64,000 nt of DNA, from assembly GCA_963693305.1 (NCBI GenBank), contig OY855906.1, positions 2,038,501 to 2,102,500 on the forward strand. The letters are read 5' to 3'. Shown piece by piece: positions 1 to 10,540 of the stretch. This stretch comes from Meandrina meandrites. Taxonomy: Eukaryota; Cnidaria; Anthozoa; Scleractinia; Meandrinidae. The first letter of the stretch is position 1; every line of letters starts with the position of its first letter. The translations under genes and the position numbers were made by a program. The notes under the pieces were generated by a model. The model made no database searches. It saw only the letters and a program-made list of their open reading frames with translations, and had not been told where the DNA came from.

Positions 1-313
1 TTTTTCTACACTGAACATAAGAGATTTTGATCCCATAATATTCCACTTAGGGCTAGGCACAGTCTCTCTCCTCCAACTTGTTACAATTTGACAGAAGTAT
101 CCACGTACTTTACCACAGTCTTCCCCAACAAGTTGTATTCGATCCGCTCTAAACATTTGTTAAATGGGAGTAACGGTGCCTGGCAAACCTTAGCACTCAA
201 GTGTATTTTGTCCCTGGGTAAGATACTTGTCAACTCCCAAAATACGTTTATGTATTAACTCAGCAGATATTAATCGCAACTCGCGTAACATACTCACACT
301 TTCCACTTACCAG

Positions 314-467
314 GAGAAACAAGTTCGCATTGTAGCTGTTGGAATTGGAAGGAAGGTTTTCATAAAAGAACTGGAAGAAATAACTGGAAACAGAGAAAAC
401 GTATATCATGTGGACAGCATTAACGGATTGCCAGACTTGTTCTCTACACTGCTGACCGAAACTTGCA
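314..467 (+). CDS. internal exon of a von Willebrand factor A (vWA) domain protein
   Basis: This exon encodes the C-terminal half of a vWA domain, the Rossmann-like adhesion module found in matrilins, collagens and many cnidarian matrix proteins. The translation contains VRIVAVGIGRKV (a core beta strand), then KELEEITGN and the closing helix LPDLFSTLLTETC, which is the usual order at the end of a vWA domain. It starts after a CAG acceptor (311-313) and stops before a GTAAGT donor (468), in phase 1. The metal-binding DxSxS motif would lie in an earlier exon outside the window. No following exon could be joined with confidence, so the gene's full identity is open. The domain call is firm; the protein name is not. 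Confidence 0.75.
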
Positions 468-2453
468 GTAAGTAATCTATAGCAGTTTTTGTTCACCCTT
501 TTTGTAATTATTTTACTTTATAAAGATCGGCCGAAGATTTCCGACTGTTTTCGTACGATTTGTGACTGCCTTTCGTAGTCTTTTAAATATTTTCTCGAGG
601 TCTCTCCATTGTTTTCTATTATTTCTGAACACTACCGACACCAGACAAAGTTTGGAGGTTTCATTCAATACACTGCCGAAAAAGTCTTTGAATTACAAGC
701 AAATTAAGGAGGACGAATAATAATAATAATAATAATAATAGTAATAAAATTAACTTATATTGTCCAAGTACTGACAATGTTAATAAAAACTAAAACTACT
801 TAAAATATCAAAATACATCTCCGGTGCAAATTCTTGTTAATAAAAAGTAAAAATTAGCTTAAAATGTGCCTTCCGTAACAAATGAGTCTTAAGACAATTT
901 TTAAAACTATTTTACAGATAAAATATTTCTAATAAAAAAGGGAAGGTCATTCCATAATTTGGAGCTGCCAACAACAGCGTGTAACTGCAGCTGTCTCTCG
1001 TCGCTCCCAGTAGCCTCCTTCGCAGAGGTCTTAGGGCTCGTCACGTGACGATTCCTACGACATCTGCGCAGTAGGCTACGCTCCCAGTCGATTTGGCCTA
1101 TCTCCAATCTCGTCCCCAGAGCCTGCGTCTCCTTGACCAGCGGTCGGGAAGCGCAAGGGCTCTGGTCGAATCCAAACCCGGAACCAGGAAATCCTGGTTC
1201 CGGTTTGATTCTGCGCGTGGGTCGGAGATTGTGGTTGAAATGAGCAAGTTTCAACAGCCAATGAGATTCGGCCGTCTTTTTGGCGGGCTTTCAGTTTAGC
1301 CTAGAGGTCTCGATTCCTGGCGTAGACCAGAAGGATCGCGGCCTCTGGGGACGAGATTGGCGTATCTCGAGAAAGAGAGCTCTCTCTCGTGCGAAACGCT
1401 GGACTAACCGGGAGCGGCGAGAGCTGGCTGCATATGCGTATTCGCAGGTTAAACTGAATTTATGGTAACATAGAAACCTTGATTTGTAGGTAATGATGGT
1501 GGATTTTCTCGCTGGGGTTTCTGGTCGAAGTGTAGCGAGACATGTAACGGAATACAGACGAGGACAAGAACTTGTACTAACCCCCTTCCTCGGGGGTACG
1601 GGAAAGACTGTGCCGGCAATCGACAGGAGACCAGAGCATGTGTCAGTGAAGGACCTTGCGACTTGCTTGAAAGTAAGTACATGGCATCTGCAAGCAAAGC
1701 TGGTTTGAAAGAATGATGAAAAAAAATAACAGCAAAAGAATTATTACTAGAGAAATATTTAAGAAATACGAAGGGTTAATGGTGCCGTTAGATTAAACAT
1801 ATATATTTATTCTAAACTGATCGAAATCAAGTTTGAGAAAATTTAAGAAGTTCGAGCCTAGTGGCCCATCAGGTCGGCACTCATGCTTATCTTTGGTTTC
1901 TGTAGCATTAAGCGACTAGGAGTATTTTCATTCCTCCTGGATCAGATTCTAGTCCATCTTACCTCTGATTATCAGAAAAAGCGCCTATATGATATACTGG
2001 TGTGTTTCTACAGCTAGGGTCAATGCTGTGCTGTAATGTGCTGTGAATGCAAGCGCACAAGTCTTTTATTGGTGTCCTTCCATTCTCGGCACCAGCAGTC
2101 GATTAGAAATTTTGTCGATATCACTTCTTTACCGTGGTTGATTCACCTGTTCACTGTTTAGTTCAAACTGTAAGAGAAATGCAACAAAACGTCCCGACCA
2201 AACTCGTGGGCCGCTTCATCCAAAGCCCGTTTGAATATTGGCCCTTGGTCGTTTTTGTACGTACCTCGCTGCGCTTTGTCCGTACTGTCACGGCGCGCCT
2301 CGGGCCAATATTCCTCAGTACGGCCTTTCTCCATAAGTCAGCCCGACGTCTTTTTGTGTCAGTCAGTCAGTCAGTCAGTCAGTCTGAAATTCAACTCCAA
2401 ATTAGTTGCATGTTAAATAGAAATAGAATATATTTAATATCAGTCAATCAATC

Positions 2454-2489
<36 letters not shown>

Positions 2490-3998
2490 ATCCACCAATT
2501 CGTCAGTCTGTCAGTAAATCAGACAATTAACACTTCCATTCTTATTGTTGACGTGCTAATCAGGAAGCTGTTTTTTGATTGTTTCTGTTTTCTTTCTTAC
2601 ACATAGATAATTGATTTGCGCGTGGCTTGTTCATTCGACGCCCATGCTGGAAGAAACTTACACGGATTATTGAAAGGAACATTTTCCACGTTGAATCCAC
2701 TTCGTTGCGGAAACTGCGCTAAACTGTAACAAACCTCAATGTCTTGTAGATGCTAAACATATACAGTGCAGCAGCAGTAGTAAAACCTTTATCTAAAAAA
2801 GCTCGGATTCAAGAGAACCGTTTCCATCTGAATAGTTTTGTATCACTGTTAACGTTTAAATAGCTTTCGTTTGAACTGGCCAATCAAAGCTGTGAGAGTC
2901 CTCCGCCCTTCTTGCATGTCGATTGGCCAATTGAAAGAGAAGATGTCACAATGATGCTAGTATCAAGTTGTCAAGTTTGAACGTTAAGGCGGCAACACTG
3001 CGAGATGAAGTTGGTTATGTAGTGAGGTAGATTGAACACCACTGCAGAACATGCACTGTCTGAAATAAACAAATGTCCATTTTCAATTAGTTGATTCTAT
3101 TCTGTAATTTTTCCTCTATTTTTAAAAGCTCTTTCTTAATACAGTTTCGCTATTTCGCTGGCACAGTTGAACTCGCATTTCTCGTACTAGTAATCTCACT
3201 AGCTCTTAAGTAAGGTTACAATGCACCAAATGATAATTTAAACCTCCCAGGCAAAGTTTCTCTTTACCTCCATCGAAAGCTGGGTCACATTTGTGCTCAA
3301 TATTTTTGCCAAGCTCTTTCATAACGCGCTCCAACTCGATCTAGTCTATACATGAAATCTTTAGAAGAAGCTGTAAAACAGAAGTCAATTTCTTTGCTCG
3401 GTTTTAATCTCTTCAGTTTTTGCTGTAATGCATCATCGACACTACAATACCCTTTCCTTTTCATAGCTTCATTTTTTTTGAGAATGACTCTTTTGAAAAA
3501 ATGACATTTTTATGCTAGCGTAGTCGTACAAACGGGGAGCTTTGTAAGAATTACGTTCAAGACCGCAATCGCAGATAAAATTAAAATCATATATTAACAT
3601 AAGTTTCACTTCGTCTGGTAACGTTCGCTAAGTTCGTGCGGGACTGGGTCTAATCCTCCACAAAACAGGTTACTTCCCGGCAGTTAACTTGAAACACCAC
3701 CCCTCCCCTCCCCAATCACGAACATCGATCCATCAGTGGCTATAGTGGCTTTAACGGCTTTTACTCAACAAACCCTCTTGCCGTCTGATAAACACGCAAC
3801 AGTCTAATGATGTTTTCGTTAAACTTCGATTATTTCAGCGGCGCCTCAAAAACTTCTCGAAAAAGAACCCAAGCTGATTTTGAGATGTAATTTAGAACAG
3901 CATAAAAGGATTCCAAAGCCGAAGTTTGAAGGAATTTGGAGATATGGCACATGGCGAAAAATATTTCTGAATTTCGTTACTAAATTAGGAATTTTCCC
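468..3998. other. non-coding stretch with simple repeats
   Basis: I find no credible exon here. It contains an AAT-type microsatellite (about 719-742), an unclassified dispersed-repeat-like stretch (about 750-1000), the inverted-repeat element at 1105-1359, an AGTC tetranucleotide run (2358-2384) and an ATCA run (about 2441-2488). Open frames in the simple repeats only translate the repeat unit. It could be intron of the vWA gene or intergenic. Confidence 0.5.
1105..1359. mobile_element. MITE-like element, 255 bp
   Basis: The ends are inverted copies of each other: the left starts CAATCTCGTCCCCAGAG and the right ends with its near-exact complement CTCTGGGGACGAGATTG. It is short, with terminal inverted repeats and no coding capacity, as expected of a non-autonomous DNA transposon. 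The open frames over it are chance. Confidence 0.6.
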
Positions 3999-4620
3999 GT
4001 GGAGCCAAATTACTTCGAAGATACAATTGTTCCGAGATACTGTAAAGTTGTAAGAGTAAAATCACCAGTACTAGCAAACATTTTCATGTCCAAACTAGAA
4101 GATGACATTGTGACCCCAAACGCCCCTGCCCTCTACCACAGATATATAGACGACTGCATCGCTAAAAGGAAAAAAGGCCAACCTGATGAGCATCTAGAAC
4201 AATTGAAGTCTTACCATCCTAACATCAAGTTCACGGTAGAGGACAACCCAAACCATTTCCTAGACACAGTTTCAGTATAAAGATGGGAAAAAAAAACCTG
4301 GAAAGATTCCCACACACTGGAGTTCCAAGATACCAACCAAATGGAAAAGAAATGCGATAACGGACGCCTTGCACCGAGCGAAACGAATATCAAGCAACCT
4401 TGCGCAAGACATTGAAGAAATACGCACCAATTTTATTAAATCTGGCTATCCAAGGAATTTTGTCGACAACACGATTAAATCCTTCCAAGATCGCTTACAT
4501 GAAGAAGAGCCGCTAATTCCAACTAACCTAATGGAAGAGAGACGACGAATCACGATCAGGATACCGTTTTGCGAAAGAAACGAGAAAGCAAGTTCCACAT
4601 TTATAACTAAGTCTTTTAGT
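3999..4620 (+). pseudogene. Penelope-like element reverse transcriptase fragment
   Basis: Decayed C-terminal part of a reverse transcriptase. The frame reads SPVLANIFMSKLEDDI, then YHRYIDDCIAKRK with the catalytic Y-x-D-D, then HPNIKFTVEDN and HFLDT, the order found in Penelope-like and Neptune-type elements. An internal stop or frameshift falls near 4277 beside an A-run. The reading continues in another frame with ALHRAKRISSNLAQDIEEIR and a YPRNFVDNTIKSFQDR-like thumb segment. The 5' part of the enzyme and the endonuclease are absent. A short related stretch recurs at 8635-8680. It is a dead insertion, not a host gene. Confidence 0.75.
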
Positions 4621-5038
4621 TGGCAGAGTGTTCCGTAGGGTTCCGGTGGCCATTTTGAATACTATAAGTGCTCCGTGGGGCTTGGACGACCATTTTGAAT
4701 ATTAAGGTGGGGGTACACCCGATTTTGAGTGAAGTTTTAAGAGGTTTAAAGAAGAGATAGGAGAAAGAAAATAATTTTTGGAACACAAACAGACAGTTGA
4801 TCCCCATGCAGGAGCACTCCAGGTTGTCAGGGGCTGTTTGGGTGTCCATCTACTAATTTTTAGCTTCAAATTCTAATTTTAAAATCTCATTAATTCTTTA
4901 ACGTTTTTGTATTTCTACTTATCCTTTGAGAAAAACTATCTCTTCCCAAACATTCCCAAAAACCACCCAAAAATGTACAAAACCCCGCTAAATATAGCTT
5001 TGTGAAATGAGCGACATTTTTTGAAGAAAAAAAATATA

Positions 5039-5290
5039 TATATATCGTGTAACCATTGATATTATTATTGAGAGCTATTCCGAAAAAAAGCTAACTGGAG
5101 CGCTATTCAGACTAACCGCTGTTAGCCAGAGAGTCAAGCTAAATAGCGCTGCAGTTAGCCCAAATAGCGCCCCCGTTAGCCTAAATAACGCTCCGGTTAG
5201 CCAGATTAGCGCTCCGGTTACCCTGAATAGCGCTCCGGTTAGCCTATTTACGGTTTGCTCTCAATAATAGTAATGGTAACACGCGATATA
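5039..5290. mobile_element. MITE with an internal 21-bp minisatellite
   Basis: About 35-bp imperfect inverted ends (left ATATCGTGTAACCATTGATA, right complementary through TGGTAACACGCGATAT). Between them at least five head-to-tail copies of a 21-bp unit of the form GCTCCGGTTAGCCnnATTAGC occupy 5148-5252, with degenerate copies before. There is no coding capacity. Confidence 0.7.
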
Positions 5291-5811
5291 TTTTTAAAAA
5301 TAAAATAGATTTGAGTGGTATTTTTTTCATTTTAGGGTGGTCTAATTTGTGTAGTCTATTGAGGTAGTCCATGGACTGACGGTCAGTACACATTTCACAT
5401 CCTCAAAATCTGGCTTCCGTTCTTAATCACACCGTACCTTCCATTATAATCACTGCATGAAGAGAGAAAATGCTATAAGCAAACGAAAGTGATTACTTGT
5501 CCGAATAATAAGTATGCGCATTGAATTTTAAATCAAGAATAATCAAGTACATTGAAATATTAAAATTGAAAAGGAAACAATTCCATTTTGCAGTCAGACG
5601 CTATCAGATAACATGACGTCTCTGCTTTTTTCGCTTGCAAATTATTTTAACTATAGCCATTAATTAATGATGCTTGCTTCATTTCACTGCCAACTGAAGT
5701 TTATAATTCATTTTTCTCAGCTTTTTTTTTGTCTCAAAGGTAATGAGACTGGCAACAAAGAACCCAACAAACTGGCTTTCTTGTTGAAAGGATTGAAATG
5801 AGCACATGATA

Positions 5812-6876
5812 ATGGCAGGGAAAACACTGGGAATTTATCGAAGATTTGCTGCTCGAATATTAGCTGTCAGCTTGCTCGTTTTGCAAGGAGTTATCATGGA
5901 CTACTATTTAATCGTCGAAGAAAGTTCTTCATGGTTTGCATGGATCATAACAGACGCGATCGTTCTGTTTGCCTGGCTGTTTACAATGTGGATGTCGCAC
6001 AGAAGCCGAATTATTGCGATGACTGATCGTCAGGATGAAATCAAGTTTGCCTACCTTGCCTGGATTGTCTACGCTGTCCATTTAGTACCTAAAATATCTA
6101 CTCTATTCAAGCTTAAAGCATCTGCACTGGACGAGAAACTCATCTTCGGACCAAACATGTTAAAAATGAATTTGTGTCTGACACCGATGCTATTTTTATT
6201 TCTCATTTACGCGCATCACGACGCAAAATCGCACTCACGACGAAAATATTACTTGGAAAAAATGACCGCAGCTGTAACTCTTGATTTATTCGACAGCGTC
6301 GAGATGCTAGAGTATCTCTTTGACAAGGACAAGATTACACTCGGACTGGAAAATGCCATTCTCGCCTTTTCCTGCATGAATATTTTTCTTCCAACCTTTG
6401 CCTTGTTTGAGCTGAAGTTTAACAAGTTTCATGAAAGCGGAGAAATTTCTCCGATCTCGTTCAAGTTCATTTACATTTGCAGTTTTATGTTTTTCGTCAA
6501 CGTTCCATTCTTGGTTTTAAGGCTTATATTATGGCATGGATATAATCTAGATGTTTCAGTACTGCTGGCAAAAAATGCTCTGGCGATCGTTATGGGAATT
6601 ATTGAAATAATGGAGTTTTTTGGTGAGCAAAAACCAAGGAAATGCGAAGCCTGTTCGAGAACCTTTGCTAAAGCGTTCTTCAAAACACACCTTAAAATGT
6701 GTTCGCTTAATGAAAATTCCGAAATGATTACGCCGGAAGATGAAACAACAAACAGAATTTTAAAACATGATATTACAAACTTTCAAGAGGCGTATGAAGT
6801 TAATAACTATGCCATGCAGAATGTTTTGTCAGTTGCGGATAGCATTTCACCCACCACCTTACAAACATATGTCTGA
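5812..6876 (+). CDS. TMEM121-like multi-pass membrane protein with C2HC finger and PDZ ligand, copy A
   Basis: Single-exon gene of 354 residues from the ATG at 5812. An ATG two codons upstream (5806) is not shared by copy B, whose matching codon is GTG, so 5812 is preferred. Numbering below is from 5806. Hydrophobic segments lie near 14-36, 43-63, 82-100, 118-136, 184-202, 219-241 and 250-272. The TMEM121/CECR6 family signature is visible as VIMDYYLI, the helix VTLDLFDSVEMLEYLFD, PTFALFELKF and LLAKNALAIVMGIIEIMEF; this similarity is recalled, not searched. After the last helix comes a C2HC zinc finger (C280, C283, H295, C299; CxxC-x11-H-x3-C). The protein ends in TYV, a class I PDZ-ligand pattern. 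Human TMEM121 as I recall it lacks the finger. Its function is not established. Copy B lies 3066 bp downstream. Confidence 0.8.
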   Translation: MAGKTLGIYRRFAARILAVSLLVLQGVIMDYYLIVEESSSWFAWIITDAIVLFAWLFTMWMSHRSRIIAMTDRQDEIKFAYLAWIVYAVHLVPKISTLFKLKASALDEKLIFGPNMLKMNLCLTPMLFLFLIYAHHDAKSHSRRKYYLEKMTAAVTLDLFDSVEMLEYLFDKDKITLGLENAILAFSCMNIFLPTFALFELKFNKFHESGEISPISFKFIYICSFMFFVNVPFLVLRLILWHGYNLDVSVLLAKNALAIVMGIIEIMEFFGEQKPRKCEACSRTFAKAFFKTHLKMCSLNENSEMITPEDETTNRILKHDITNFQEAYEVNNYAMQNVLSVADSISPTTLQTYV

Positions 6877-7379
6877 TTTCGTACAACAAAAATTGTAACA
6901 ATTAGGAGCCGGTTAATTTTAATGCTGGCAAACGTGGCGGGTACGCCGTACAAAACTTCTCGAAAAGAAGAAATTTCAATTAATCACGGTTACTGAATAT
7001 TTAACTTTAATTAGTTTCCATATGTGTGGGACTTAACATATATTTCAGATATTTTCACGAAAAACGAAACTTGAAAAGTAATTACTTAACATTAGCATAT
7101 TGTATGTGTTCGTTTCATCAGAGGCCTTGATCGATGCAGGTTCATTACTATCTTTGTTTCCTTGCATGCCAAAGATACACAAATCAAACAAACATAATTA
7201 TAAATGCCAACTTTGACAAGAGGAGATATATTTTCAATAGTTTGAACAATGTTCAGTAGTAGAAATGTTTGGTTTCGAAATATCTGTATTTACTTTAGAT
7301 AAATATATATTCTGATCGGGAACAAAGCGCGGCAGGTGATTAAAATATAATATAATTGGGAGCTACTGCAGGGGTAGCG

Positions 7380-7590
7380 ACCATATATGCACGTAAGTAC
7401 CTGTGGAAATCTAATAATAAGGGGACATCATCACAGTTGTCCCGACAATTGCTATAGGTGCTCATTAAGCGTGTGTGAAAATGCGTTTTGGTTTCACCAA
7501 TATAACAAGCTCTACAGCTCGCACAAGTAAAGCTGGTACACAACACGTCATTTAAGAGAGTCGGTAATAAAAACATTAGGACTAAATATG
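7380..7590 (-). pseudogene. GIY-YIG endonuclease fragment of a Penelope-like element
   Basis: The minus-strand frame reads DVLCTSFTCASCRACYIGET followed by HFHTRL, which matches the start of a GIY-YIG nuclease (CxxCxxxYIGET) as carried at the C terminus of Penelope-like elements. It is truncated and runs into the G-rich tract on its upstream side. Fragment only. Confidence 0.65.
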
Positions 7591-7603
7591 TTGCTAAGTC
7601 TCC

Positions 7604-7631
7604 CGGGGGGGGGGGGGGGGGTGGGGGTGGG
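7604..7631. repeat. G-homopolymer / G-rich tract
   Basis: A run of about 18 G followed by GT-interrupted G blocks. The length is probably unreliable in assembly. The apparent polyproline N terminus on the minus strand is just this tract translated. Confidence 0.8.
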
Positions 7632-7851
7632 GGCACTCGGATAGGTGTGTGCCGTGAAGGTTCTTAAACCCTGAAATAAAGAAAACAAAAATTGATACCA
7701 TTTTAAGGCCCAAACCCGAAAAATGACACCCTATTCATGGGGAGGAGAAACGTTGCGTGACGTGACCCAAACTACTGCTAACCACGCACAAATTTTTATA
7801 AAATAGCTTTGCTAATACTTCAATGGATAGTTTAGTTTAACATAGCTGCGA

Positions 7852-7990
7852 GCAGGCTCACCATTGGGTCACACGCGCGAGCGGCGAAGCCCCGAGAAAG
7901 TGCTTCCGCACCAGACTCCTATCCGCCAGATCGCTTCGCTCGCAGATCCGCACTCGCGCGTGTGACCCAAAGGTGAGCCTGCTCGCAGGC
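7852..7990. mobile_element. palindromic MITE (CTGCGAGCAGGCT family)
   Basis: The left arm GCGAGCAGGCTCACC, followed by TTGGGTCACACGCGCGAG, is repeated inverted at the right end (CTCGCGCGTGTGACCCAA, then GGTGAGCCTGCTCGCAGGCT). It has a short non-repeated centre and no coding capacity. A related but partial stretch lies at about 8590-8700 on the 58-kb scale (58570-58700). Confidence 0.65.
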
Positions 7991-8048
7991 TAAGTTTAAC
8001 AGGCCATTAAATTATGTACAAAGTTAAAAGATCACTTAAAACAGAACG

Positions 8049-8073
8049 TTTTCGACATGAAAGTCATCATCAG
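8049..8073 (-). ncRNA. hammerhead-ribozyme-like core in a Penelope-like 3' end
   Basis: On the minus strand the sequence is CTGATGA, then T, a GAC..GTC three-base stem closing a TTTCAT loop, then GAAAA. This is the arrangement of the conserved hammerhead core (CUGANGA, stem II, GAAA). It lies a few hundred bases downstream of a minus-strand GIY-YIG fragment (8428-8580), where Penelope-like elements are known to carry such ribozymes. Stem II is very short and stems I and III are not convincingly formed, so activity is doubtful. Confidence 0.4.
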
Positions 8074-8427
8074 GGTTGATGTGCTTGCCGCGCGTAGTTT
8101 CGTATTTCTGGTATTTAAATGATAGGGGTGGTGAATGGTCCTTCAAAAAATGCGCGTCTCGCAAAAATTAAGCCAAATTCCAGGGGTCTCGTCCTCTCGT
8201 ATTTTTATGGGGGGCCTTCTCGGAGTCTCGATTTCTTTTTCAATGCTAAGGAAGTCTCGGGCTCGCAGAAAATGTATCAGTCTCGCCGTCTCGCAAAGTC
8301 TCGCATTTACCATTCGACACCCCTAATGATATTAGATCACTCCCATGGGGAATTGATGAATTGGATGTGCCAGCAGCTCTGGCTTTCTTAAAGCGATTAA
8401 AAAAGCCTCCAGAATTTTGCGTTTTCA

Positions 8428-8580
8428 CTAGAACGAATGCCTCTGGGATTCACGCAGATGTCTCGCTGGTTCTGAGACCTTGGTGGTGTCAGAATGTTCA
8501 TCAATCCGAACACTGAAATTCCTTTGTGTTTCGCCTGCATACTTGGCACCACAGTCACAATTGCCTTCATAAACCACATG
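8428..8580 (-). pseudogene. GIY-YIG endonuclease fragment of a Penelope-like element
   Basis: The minus-strand frame reads HVVYEGNCDCGAKYAGETQR, then NFSVRIDEH and PARHLRES, ending in a stop. This is a GIY-YIG module (YxGET..R..EH) typical of the C-terminal endonuclease of Penelope-like elements. A hammerhead-like motif follows on the same strand (8049-8073), in keeping with that element's 3' structure. The reverse transcriptase is missing on this strand. Confidence 0.7.
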
Positions 8581-8634
8581 GGATTTGTGGACGTTTTAAT
8601 CCTTAGAATTGAAAAGGGACTTAATTTTCCTTGA

Positions 8635-8680
8635 CAGCCAAATTATTTCGAAGATACAATATTGTTCCGAGTGAAATTGT
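8635..8680 (+). pseudogene. short reverse-transcriptase remnant
   Basis: This stretch (CAGCCAAATTATTTCGAAGA and following) repeats the start of the Penelope-like fragment at 3999, where it encodes PNYFEDTIVPR. It is a scrap of the same element family in plus orientation, directly beside the minus-strand endonuclease remnant. Confidence 0.5.
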
Positions 8681-8877
8681 TCAGTTTGTTTATAAATGTA
8701 GTAAATATGGAACTTGCGGCTGACAGTCAATTTTGCAAGGTAAACAAACATTCTATGGTCTCTTTAGACAAAGGGTTGACACACGAGTCACGGTGACGAA
8801 CTGATTTCATTTGTATCTCGCTGGGCAGTGGTTAAATTATTTATGAAATAACAACGTGTTCAAATGAACGCGTGATC

Positions 8878-9939
8878 ATGGCGTGGAAAACAGGGATACT
8901 TCGCAGGGTAGTTGCTCGGATATTTGCAGTTATCTTGCTCATTTTACAAGGAGTTATCTTAGACTATTATTTAATCGTCCAAGAGAACTCTTCTGCGTGG
9001 TTTGCATGGATCGTAACAGACGCTATCGTGTTGATCGCCTGGGTGTTTGCGATGTGGATGTCGCATCGAAAATCACAAAGTGCAACCAAAACAACAAAAG
9101 ATGAGTTGAAGTTTGCATATCTTGCCTGGATCGTCTATGCCGTCCACTTAGTACCCCAACTGGCAACATTGTTCAAGCTTAAAGCGTCTTTATTGGACGA
9201 GTCACTAATCTTTGGACCAAACATGTTAAAAATGAATTTGTGTCTGACACCAATGCTATTTTTGTTTCTTATTTACGCTCATCACGACGCAAAATCGCAC
9301 TCACGACGAAAATATTACTTGGAAAAAATGACCGCAGCTGTAACTCTTGATTTATTCGACAGCGTCGAGATGCTGGAGTATCTCTTTGACAAGGACAAGA
9401 TTACACTCGGACTGGAAAATGCCATTCTCGCCTTTTCCTGCATGAATATTTTTCTTCCAACCTTTGCCTTGTTTGAGCTGAAGTTTAACAAGTTTCATGA
9501 AAGCGGAGAAATTTCTCCGATCTCGTTCAAGTTCATTTACATTTGCAGTTTTATGTTTTTCGTCAACGTTCCATTCTTGGTTTTAAGGCTTATATTATGG
9601 CATGAATATCATTTAGATATATCAGTACTGCTGGCAAAAAATGCTCTGGCGATCGTTATGGGAATTATTGAGATAATGGAGTTCTTTGGCGAGCAAAGGC
9701 CCAGGAGATGCCAATCCTGTTCGAAGACTTTTGCCAAAGATTTTTTTAAGTCCCACCGTCAAGTTTGCTCCCCGAACGAAAATATGGAGATGATGATTGC
9801 TTACGATGAAGCAAGGAATGGAAGAGAAACACTGAAATTTAACTCTGAAGATCTAAGTCCAAACGACATCAGCAGTTCCACAAATGTTGATTTAGATACA
9901 CATGACAGTTCGCCAACCTCAAAAGAGACATATGTTTGA
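8878..9939 (+). CDS. TMEM121-like multi-pass membrane protein with C2HC finger and PDZ ligand, copy B
   Basis: Tandem paralogue of the gene at 5812-6876; single exon, 353 residues from the ATG at 8878 (context ATCATGG, aligned with the second ATG of copy A). The architecture is the same: about seven hydrophobic segments, the TMEM121/CECR6-type motifs LDYYLI, VTLDLFDSVEMLEYLFD and LLAKNALAIVMGIIEIMEF, then a C2HC finger (CQSC..H..C) and a cytoplasmic-type tail. The tail differs almost completely from that of copy A, yet the protein still ends ETYV, a class I PDZ-ligand pattern. Nucleotides 9280-9604 match 6214-6538 of copy A with one visible difference, while both flanks have diverged. An unspliced structure shared by both copies means duplication happened after any intron loss. 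The biochemical role is unknown. Confidence 0.8.
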   Translation: MAWKTGILRRVVARIFAVILLILQGVILDYYLIVQENSSAWFAWIVTDAIVLIAWVFAMWMSHRKSQSATKTTKDELKFAYLAWIVYAVHLVPQLATLFKLKASLLDESLIFGPNMLKMNLCLTPMLFLFLIYAHHDAKSHSRRKYYLEKMTAAVTLDLFDSVEMLEYLFDKDKITLGLENAILAFSCMNIFLPTFALFELKFNKFHESGEISPISFKFIYICSFMFFVNVPFLVLRLILWHEYHLDISVLLAKNALAIVMGIIEIMEFFGEQRPRRCQSCSKTFAKDFFKSHRQVCSPNENMEMMIAYDEARNGRETLKFNSEDLSPNDISSSTNVDLDTHDSSPTSKETYV

Positions 9940-10378
9940 TTTCATATTCAAGAAAGGATAATAATCAAAGTACAGGATAAGAAGGACGATTCCTAAAGAA
10001 TAGGCATTAAATCAATCTTTGATTTAAAAATCAAATGTAAATGAGTTAAATAGTTTATTGTTGTTTGTCACGGATCGATCGTCATATTTATTCAGTGGTC
10101 GGATTTAGCAAAGTGAAATCTATTAGACAGGTCAATATCCCGCAGCGCCTCTTTCTCGGGTGAGGTTGCCTTTTTAAGACCCGACAAGTATTTTATCTCT
10201 GTTAGAGTGAAAGAAAAATTCCTAACTCGTTTATTCCCGTCGAGAAAAGAACTGCTGGGACCCGCAAGCAGTCTCCCGCATTTAATTTAATCCTTTTTCT
10301 CTTTTGTTGACTTTACGTAGGTGTTGAAATGGACAACGACGTCATGCTGATTGAACATGGAAAGAGTGATTTAAAATA

Positions 10379-10540
10379 CAGTTAGACCCTGCTAATTCGA
10401 ACTCGGTTATTTCGAATTCCTCGTTATTTCGAACTAAAAGCCATTTCGCTTGGACTTTCCCTTCATGCAGTCATTTACTATCGGCTATTTCAAACTATTC
10501 GTTTTCCCTGAAGGTTCGAAATTTCGGGGTTCAATTGTAA
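10379..10540. mobile_element. Tigger/pogo-like terminal fragment
   Basis: The segment begins CAGTTAGACCCTGCTAATTC and contains repeated TTATTTCGAA motifs, with partly complementary GGTTCGAAATTTCGGGGTTC near its right end. The CAG..ATTCGAAC terminus resembles pogo/Tigger-type termini. There is no transposase. Family assignment is from memory of the terminal pattern only. Confidence 0.4.

Noticed and set aside
907..1254. 115-residue minus-strand open frame
   Set aside because: It overlaps the inverted-repeat element at 1105-1359 and has no protein-like motifs.
2134..2517. 127-residue open frame ending in SQSVSQSE and INQSINQS runs
   Set aside because: The repeated part translates AGTC and ATCA microsatellites, and the rest has no domain or splice context.
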